A stretch of DNA of 7,832 bases from JANXQG01 sp037147235 (GTDB lineage Bacteria > Planctomycetota > Planctomycetia > Pirellulales > Thermoguttaceae). The stretch is from the NCBI GenBank assembly GCA_037147235.1, contig JBAWVO010000301.1:1-7832 (forward strand), given 5' to 3'. The position numbers and the translations under genes were made by a program. The notes under the pieces are model-generated. The model searched no databases, had not been told where the DNA came from, and saw only the letters and a program-made list of their open reading frames with translations. How positions within the stretch are numbered: position 1 is the first letter of the stretch; each line of letters begins with the position of its first letter. Positions 1 to 5,019 of the stretch are shown piece by piece.

Positions 1-1
1 C

Positions 2-406
2 TTTGGGCGTGGCGAAGCATGGGGGAGCAGGGAGCAGGGAGCAGGGAGCAGGGAGCAAGGGCTGGCCGACGGCGACTTGATCGAAGAGCCTGAGCCAACG
101 GAGCCTGCGGCCGATGTTTTACAGCAGCTCACGCTTCACATCACGGCCGAAGGCGGCCAGGAGCTTTCCGGCTGGCTGCGCATGCCGCTAGTTGCGGGAC
201 AACGTACCGGCAGCCTGCATGTGGCCTTCTGCCCGTCCTTCAGCCGGATGCCGCAGGTGCAAGCCGAGACAGTCTCCGGTCCCGACTGTCGGATCAAAGC
301 GGCCCAGGTACTCCCCTACGGCGCGCGATTGGACGTCAAGCTCGATGAACCGGCCCGCGAGGACGAAAGCGTGCTGGTGTGGTTTCACGCGGCAAACTTC
401 AGTTAG
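2..406 (+). CDS. C-terminal part of an unrecognised protein, 5' end outside the window
   Basis: The frame is open from the left edge to the TAG at 404-406, giving at least 134 codons. A TTG at 77 could be a start but has no well-placed Shine-Dalgarno sequence, so I favour a gene that begins upstream. The first part reads through the heptamer repeat as Gly/Ser/Arg/Glu/Gln low complexity. A short acidic, proline-rich stretch (LIEEPEPTEPAAD) follows, then about 90 residues of ordered, beta-rich-looking sequence with the motifs SLHVAFCPSF and QVLPYGARLDVKL. Third codon positions are mostly G or C, as in the neighbouring genes, which supports real coding. I do not recognise the family. The pattern suggests a linker followed by a small C-terminal beta-sandwich-like domain; this is inference. 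The gene converges on the protease gene and their ends overlap by 8 bases. Confidence 0.6.
   Translation, partial: FGRGEAWGSREQGAGSREQGLADGDLIEEPEPTEPAADVLQQLTLHITAEGGQELSGWLRMPLVAGQRTGSLHVAFCPSFSRMPQVQAETVSGPDCRIKAAQVLPYGARLDVKLDEPAREDESVLVWFHAANFS
23..57. repeat. Heptamer tandem repeat, 5 x gggagca
   Basis: Five perfect, uninterrupted copies of gggagca occupy 23-57, followed by an imperfect continuation (aaggg). The unit is 7 bases, so one copy gained or lost shifts the reading frame of the ORF it lies in. In the frame that continues to 406 it encodes a repeating Gly-Ser-Arg-Glu-Gln-Gly-Ala pattern with no stop. Confidence 0.95.
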
Positions 407-2471
407 CCTTCACCACCTGGGTCTGGTTCATGTAGTCAGTCATGATGTTGAGTACCTCGTCGAGGTAGAAGTCGCGATCGATGCCCGACGGATTATCGTT
501 GAGCTTTTCAATCGCTTTCTCTTCTTCCTTGTCGGCGTTCAACTCGGCTCGCTCCTTGAGGAAATTGGCTTCGTTGAGCGTAACCGACTTCTTGGCCTTC
601 TGCTGCTGGTAATGGGCGATGTTCCGCTCAACCTTCTGAAACTTCTCCGAAGCGGCACAGCGGGCAGCCGAAAGCCGATGAAGCTGATCGACGAGCGAGG
701 GGTTTACACGATCAAACTTTTTATACGGCTGGGGCTTCACCTGGTCAAAGGGCAAGGGATAGTCCAAGTCGGCTTCCCCCACGTCAAGATGCGTACTCAA
801 GGAGGGCAGCTCGATGTCCGATACCACGCCGCGACGCTGGGTGCTGTCTCCGCCAGGCCGGTAAAACTGCTGCATCGTGATCTTCAATTCACCCATCTTC
901 GGGGCGTTGGGCATGCGGAACAACTGCTCGCCCAGGTTCAAGAGGCTTTGCACCGTGCCCTTGCCGTGGGTCGCCTTGTCGCCGACAATCAGGCCCCGGT
1001 TGTAGTCCTGAATCGCCCCCGCAAAAATCTCGCTTGCGCTTGCGCTGAACTTGCTGATAACCACGACCAGCGGGCCGTCCCAATCGATATCCGGATCCGG
1101 ATCGAAGTAGGGGGTTACCCGACTGTCGGCATCTTTGACCTGAACCACAGGCCCGTCGTTGATGAACAGGCCGGTGAGGTTGATCGCCTCGGTCAGCGAG
1201 CCGCCGCCATTGGTGCGGAGGTCCAGAACCACGGCATCGACTCCCTTCTCCTTGAATTCTTGCAGAATGCGGCGAACATCGCGTGTCGTACTCTTGTACT
1301 CGACCTTGCCCTGGCGGGCACCGTCCATGTCCATGTAGAAGCTGGGCAGGTTGATCACGCCCACCTTGTAGGGCTTGCCGTCACCACGATGACCCGTGTC
1401 GAATATCTCACCTCGGGCCTCGCTATCTTTCAACTCGATGGTCGCCCGGGTGATCTTGATCTCATGCGGCTTGGGATCCTTGACCGAGGTGAGCTGCAAG
1501 CGGACCACCGTCTTGGGCTTGCCGCGGATCATCTTCACCACGTCGTTGAGTTTCATGTCAACGACATCGACCAGCTCGCCGGTTTCACCTTCGCCCACGG
1601 CAATAATCTTGTCGTCGATCTTCAGGTGGCCTTCCTTTTCGGCGGCCCCGCCCGGAATGATCTTCTTGACGACCGTGTAACCGTCGATACCTTGCAGCGA
1701 GGCCCCAATGCCTTCAAGTTTCAACTGCATCATGATCTTGAAGTTATCCACCGACGAGGGCGACATGTAGGTGGTATGCGGATCGAAGGCCATCGTCAGG
1801 CTGGTGAGGAACATCTCCAAAAGCTCCTCGGCGTCGGTCTGCCGCATCCGCTTGGCGAAGCTGTGATAACGCTTCTCCAGACGCTGCTCCGGCGTTTTGC
1901 CTTCGCTCTTGTCGGTCTTGCTGTCGGCCTTCTCGGCCTTCAGTAGTAGCAAATCGTACTTGATCCGCTTCCGCCAGCGATCGTAAGCTTCCTCCGGCGT
2001 CTTGGCGTAGGTGGCTGCGTCCTTGTCGGTCACAAGCTCCTCATCGACGGCGAAATCCTGATGGCTGGCCAGGATCCGGTCGACCATCTTCACCCGTTCG
2101 TCAATGCGATCCAGGAACGTGTTGTAGACGAGGTAAGCGAAGCTGATATCGCCCTTCTGCGCCATATCCGCGAGACGATCCTTGTACTTCGCAAAGACGT
2201 CATAGTCGCTTTGATAAAAATACATCTTCATCGGATCGAGGCTCTGCAAGAAGGTCTTCATGCAGCGATTAGACATCTCCGCGTCCAACGGATGGCGGAG
2301 CAGATGCTCGTGCTTCAGCAACGAGGTGACCGCCAAGGCAACATGCCGGTCATTTGCGCTTGGTTTGGTGAGCTGCACAGCTTGTGACGTCAAGCAAGCA
2401 GAGATAAGCAGAAGAAAAGACGCAGCACCGGCAATACGCAGGCGGCCAACCGATCGGGACAACAAAGTCAT
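399..2471 (-). CDS. prc: Tail-specific (carboxy-terminal processing) protease, peptidase family S41, Prc/Tsp type
   Basis: This encodes a 690-residue serine protease of the Prc/Tsp type, close to the length of the E. coli enzyme. Such enzymes act in the periplasm or envelope, recognise non-polar C-termini of substrates and degrade or trim them. Visible regions are an export signal (1-26 or 1-31), an alpha-helical N-terminal domain (about 40-235), a PDZ domain (about 253-332), the S41 catalytic domain (about 365-560, with DLRTNGGGS at 417-425) and a basic C-terminal DUF3340-like region (about 565-685). The nucleophile should be Ser478, the middle serine of SASAS. Asp489 and the general base Lys504 (in HGKGTVQ) complete the motif. 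The signal ends in ISAC, a good lipobox with Cys26 as lipidation site; SQA at 29-31 is an alternative signal peptidase I site. The ATG at 2471 is preceded by GAGG with an 8-base spacer. The gene diverges from the barrel gene. The family is certain; lipidation and substrates are inferred. Confidence 0.95.
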   Translation of the reverse strand: MTLLSRSVGRLRIAGAASFLLLISACLTSQAVQLTKPSANDRHVALAVTSLLKHEHLLRHPLDAEMSNRCMKTFLQSLDPMKMYFYQSDYDVFAKYKDRLADMAQKGDISFAYLVYNTFLDRIDERVKMVDRILASHQDFAVDEELVTDKDAATYAKTPEEAYDRWRKRIKYDLLLLKAEKADSKTDKSEGKTPEQRLEKRYHSFAKRMRQTDAEELLEMFLTSLTMAFDPHTTYMSPSSVDNFKIMMQLKLEGIGASLQGIDGYTVVKKIIPGGAAEKEGHLKIDDKIIAVGEGETGELVDVVDMKLNDVVKMIRGKPKTVVRLQLTSVKDPKPHEIKITRATIELKDSEARGEIFDTGHRGDGKPYKVGVINLPSFYMDMDGARQGKVEYKSTTRDVRRILQEFKEKGVDAVVLDLRTNGGGSLTEAINLTGLFINDGPVVQVKDADSRVTPYFDPDPDIDWDGPLVVVISKFSASASEIFAGAIQDYNRGLIVGDKATHGKGTVQSLLNLGEQLFRMPNAPKMGELKITMQQFYRPGGDSTQRRGVVSDIELPSLSTHLDVGEADLDYPLPFDQVKPQPYKKFDRVNPSLVDQLHRLSAARCAASEKFQKVERNIAHYQQQKAKKSVTLNEANFLKERAELNADKEEEKAIEKLNDNPSGIDRDFYLDEVLNIMTDYMNQTQVVKAN

Positions 2472-2627
2472 TCCTGGAACCTCGAAAATGGGTTTTGGTT
2501 TGTGCGGATTGAAACGGAACCAACCGTAACAGTAGGGGGAGGTTCGTAGGGTTTCTAACCGCTGACAGCATAAGACCGTAACTCGTCTATGTTATCGCGG
2601 ATTCAACGGATAAACAAGGTGAAAGAG

Positions 2628-2658
2628 CTGGGAACGGATCTACGGCGGGAATTCCCAG
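2628..2658. other. Inverted repeat / hairpin in the divergent intergenic region
   Basis: The arms ctgggaa (2628-2634) and ttcccag (2652-2658) are perfectly complementary, with a 17-base loop. The right arm overlaps a separate perfect palindrome, gggaattccc (2647-2656), so the two structures exclude each other in RNA. No T-tract follows on either side, so it does not look like a terminator. It could be an operator or a leader structure, or chance. Confidence 0.4.
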
Positions 2659-2799
2659 ATCATTCTCGCAAAAGCACCCCCAATTACCCCATTCTGCGCA
2701 TTGCGTCATCGAATCACAAAAAAATTCACTTTAAGTAGATTTGCACGAGTTTGCCGGTTGAGCAGACGATAAGGATTGCAGTGACTTTTCCTGTCGGGA

Positions 2800-2818
2800 A
2801 ATCGCGATTGATTTTAAT
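2800..2818 (+). promoter_or_regulatory. Palindrome beside a possible -10 box of the barrel gene
   Basis: aatcgcgatt at 2800-2809 is a perfect palindrome. Four bases on is TTTAAT (2813-2818), which matches five of six positions of a sigma-70 -10 box and would place a transcription start about 38 bases before the GTG at 2863. No good -35 box lies 16-18 bases upstream. If the promoter is real, the palindrome sits in its spacer, where a repressor could act. This is a weak, inferred call. Confidence 0.25.
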
Positions 2819-2850
2819 GCGATCCAACGACCTAAATTACCTCTTTTAAC

Positions 2851-2855
2851 AAGGG
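2851..2855 (+). promoter_or_regulatory. Ribosome binding site supporting the GTG start of the barrel gene
   Basis: AAGGG ends 7 bases before the GTG at 2863. That GTG is immediately followed by a typical signal peptide (basic n-region, hydrophobic core, AFA cleavage site). No ATG in the first part of the frame preserves the signal peptide, so this site decides the start. Confidence 0.6.
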
Positions 2856-2862
2856 TGTCGCT

Positions 2863-4893
2863 GTGAACAGACAACAGCTATCTCTCATCGTGGTTCTGGG
2901 ACTAATCAGCTCCATCCCCGCATTCGCTGCGGAACCCTCTGAACAGGGAAGTGGATGGCGAACTTCTTCCGAGGAGACTGCCAGCTCCACTCTGAGTGGA
3001 AAGCTGTACCGCAATTCTGCCGACTCCAACGGGTCAGCCCCCTACGTTATCCTCGATCGCTGGAGTGTGGTTCGTGGCTATGTGGCCGTGGCACAGGGGG
3101 TCGAGTTGGAATCCTGTGTAGGCCAGCAGGTCAGCTTGCAGGGCACGATCAAAACATTGCCCGGCGGCGATATGCCTTACATGATTTGCCAGCGGGTTCT
3201 TAGCGGCAACAGGGAGATGACTCGCACTCGTCCTCAGCAGACCTCGGCCCCGATTGTGCGGGACCAACCGTCGCAGGAGATTGTGCCGCAACCCGAACTG
3301 CCCACGCAGAACGACATGGCGGCCGATCCGGCACCTCGAAACATAGCATTGCCGTTGCGCGAGGTCGTACTCGAATCTCGGTCGCACCAGACGGCTGACG
3401 ATTCCCAGGACCGTCGCAGCGCGCCGTCGGCACGTCGAGCCGATCCCCGTCGTTTGCGCCGTCCGGCCGTGCAATCGACCAATTATCAAGAAACCCTTCC
3501 CACGCCCATTCCGGCGGGGGAAGTTCACCGATCTCCGATGTCTACCGATCCGACACTCGATCCCGCTCCGATGGAAGAAGGCTCCATGGTCTCTGAAGGC
3601 TCGATCGTCAGCCAAGGCAACGTCGGTTGCGATTCGTGCGGTGAAGGTTCTTGCGATAACTCTTGCGACGAGATTTCAGGGCCTTGCTGGGGACCGCGTC
3701 GGCCGCTGTTTTGCTGGGGTCCGTCCGGCATCTGGGTCAAAGCCGATTACTTGCAGTGGTGGGAGCGCGGCATGCACGTACCCGCCTTGGCAACTACCGT
3801 AGACTCCTACCCCAATGCGACTGATAATATAGGCTACATTGGCGAGAAGGGTACCCAGGTACTCTTTGGCGACGAGGACATCAACAATAAATCGCGGAGC
3901 GGCGGCCGCATTCAGGCGGGACTGTGGCTCAACCCCTGCATGACCTTCGGTTTTGAGGGCGAATACCTCTCTCTGGCCGACGAGACCACCGACTTTCGCC
4001 TATGGTCGGATGGCAATCCGATCATCTCCCGGCCGTTCTACGACGTTGGCCGTACCTTACCCATCGAGAACATCGAGAAGGTCGCTTATCCCCGGGGCTA
4101 CCCCGGCAGTTTCGACGGCGCGATCGACATCGGCGCGATCACCCGCTTCCACGGTGCCGCGGCACACTTCCTCTTTACCACTTGCCGTCAAGAAGGCTCC
4201 TGGACCGACGAGTGCGGCTCTTGCACGACCTACCATGACCGCTACCGTGCGATCTTTGTCGCCGGCTATCGGTATCTGAGCCTGGAAGATCAACTTGGCA
4301 TCACGGAAAACCTCACGTCCACGGAGCCGGAGCCGGTCAATCCCCTGAATCCGACGGGCACCCAAGGAGTTAGTGCCTTCCTGATCCACGATCAGTTCAA
4401 CACGCAGAACTCGTTCAACGGTGCCGATCTCGGCATGAAGTTTGAATTCCAGCGGAATCGGTGGTCGTTGGATATGTTCCCCCGCATCGCCTTAGGCTCG
4501 ACGCACTCAACGGTCGACATTACCGGCTCAACGCGGACCACCAGTCCGGCGGGAGTGCAGGCGAATGCGAATGGTGGTCTTCTCGCCCTGCCAGGCCTGA
4601 ACATCGGCCACTATTCAAAGGACAACTTCACCGTCGTGCCCGAACTCGACTTGAACCTCGGCTTCCAGTTCACGAACCACACTCGATTGGTTGTTGGCTA
4701 CAACGCCCTGTATTGGAACAAAGTAGTTCGGGCAGGCGAGCAAATTGATCGAACCGTGAACGGAACCCTGCTACCCAACGCCGCCGCCAACGGCATTCCC
4801 CCGGCAGGAGATTTGACACGGCCTCGCTTTACTTTCCAGGAGACCGGATTCTGGGCTCAAGGCATTAATGTTGGCCTGGATTGCCGGTGGTAA
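2863..4893 (+). CDS. BBP7-family outer-membrane beta-barrel protein with N-terminal accessory domain
   Basis: This 676-residue protein should lie in the outer membrane. Residues 1-22 form a Sec signal peptide ending in PAFA. Residues about 45-114 form a compact beta-rich domain (PYVILDRWSVVRGYV, then QQVSLQGTIKTL and MICQRV) that resembles a small OB-like module. Residues about 115-250 are a Pro/Arg/Ser/Glu-rich, probably disordered linker. Residues 256-284 hold six cysteines. From GIWVKADYLQWWERGMHVP (289-307) to the end the sequence matches the planctomycete BBP7 putative porin family: strand-like alternation, many Gly and aromatic residues, and a C-terminal segment WAQGINVGLDCRW that ends in Trp, as outer-membrane proteins usually do. 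Whether it conducts solutes is unknown. An intrinsic terminator candidate follows, so it is probably transcribed alone or loosely coupled to the next gene, 126 bases downstream. Family assignment is confident; the N-terminal domain identity is inferred. Confidence 0.92.
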   Translation: MNRQQLSLIVVLGLISSIPAFAAEPSEQGSGWRTSSEETASSTLSGKLYRNSADSNGSAPYVILDRWSVVRGYVAVAQGVELESCVGQQVSLQGTIKTLPGGDMPYMICQRVLSGNREMTRTRPQQTSAPIVRDQPSQEIVPQPELPTQNDMAADPAPRNIALPLREVVLESRSHQTADDSQDRRSAPSARRADPRRLRRPAVQSTNYQETLPTPIPAGEVHRSPMSTDPTLDPAPMEEGSMVSEGSIVSQGNVGCDSCGEGSCDNSCDEISGPCWGPRRPLFCWGPSGIWVKADYLQWWERGMHVPALATTVDSYPNATDNIGYIGEKGTQVLFGDEDINNKSRSGGRIQAGLWLNPCMTFGFEGEYLSLADETTDFRLWSDGNPIISRPFYDVGRTLPIENIEKVAYPRGYPGSFDGAIDIGAITRFHGAAAHFLFTTCRQEGSWTDECGSCTTYHDRYRAIFVAGYRYLSLEDQLGITENLTSTEPEPVNPLNPTGTQGVSAFLIHDQFNTQNSFNGADLGMKFEFQRNRWSLDMFPRIALGSTHSTVDITGSTRTTSPAGVQANANGGLLALPGLNIGHYSKDNFTVVPELDLNLGFQFTNHTRLVVGYNALYWNKVVRAGEQIDRTVNGTLLPNAAANGIPPAGDLTRPRFTFQETGFWAQGINVGLDCRW

Positions 4894-4902
4894 TGAATTT
4901 CT

Positions 4903-4947
4903 GGATCCTTTCCAGCCGATAGGTAAGGGAAAGGAACCGACTTTTTT
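4903..4947 (+). terminator. Intrinsic terminator candidate after the barrel gene
   Basis: The arm ggatcctttcc (4903-4913) pairs with ggaaaggaacc (4928-4938) over 11 positions with one A-A mismatch, leaving a 14-base loop. Six Ts follow at 4942-4947 after a 3-base gap. It starts 10 bases after the barrel gene's stop codon. The long loop and the gap make it moderately strong. It suggests that the next gene has its own promoter in the remaining 70 bases or relies on read-through. Confidence 0.6.
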
Positions 4948-5005
4948 AATGAAAACGCCGAGCGGGACAAAGATGAGACTCCTGCTCGCCCCCCAACCGT
5001 TGGAC

Positions 5006-5011
5006 AAGGAG
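5006..5011 (+). promoter_or_regulatory. Strong Shine-Dalgarno sequence for the DUF11 surface-protein gene
   Basis: AAGGAG lies 8 bases before the ATG at 5020. It is the best ribosome binding site in the window, fixes this start, and suggests efficient translation. Confidence 0.75.
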
Positions 5012-5019
5012 CGTCCGCA

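Larger units (their letters stand above)
2472..2862. promoter_or_regulatory. Divergent intergenic region between protease and barrel genes
   Basis: These 391 bases separate two divergent start codons and must hold the promoters of both genes unless those lie further inside. No ORF here has coding character. The part nearest the barrel gene is AT-richer (about 2707-2745 and 2800-2850) than the genes. It contains two perfect 10-base palindromes (2647-2656 and 2800-2809) and a 7-base-pair hairpin (2628-2658). I could not identify a sigma-70 promoter with both boxes at proper spacing in either direction. I see no tRNA or known riboswitch. Confidence 0.55.

Noticed and set aside
192..1946. 584-codon plus-strand open frame antisense to the protease gene
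   Set aside because: It lies opposite a gene with an intact S41 catalytic motif and domain order. Its translation has no recognisable domain and is rich in His, Val, Arg and Leu, as expected from the reverse frame of a GC-rich gene. It also overlaps the better-supported frame ending at 406.
2562..2593. CTGACA followed by TATGTT as a plus-strand promoter
   Set aside because: The two boxes are good individually, but the spacer is 20 bases, too long for a normal sigma-70 promoter. The start would leave a leader of more than 260 bases.
3034..3615. 193-codon minus-strand frame opposite the linker of the barrel gene
   Set aside because: The Arg/His/Gly-rich translation has no domain and lies entirely opposite a convincingly coding region.
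4901..4915. Short hairpin ctgga / tccag right after the barrel gene
   Set aside because: The 5-base-pair stem has no T-tract directly behind it and competes with the longer stem at 4903-4938, which is followed by six Ts.
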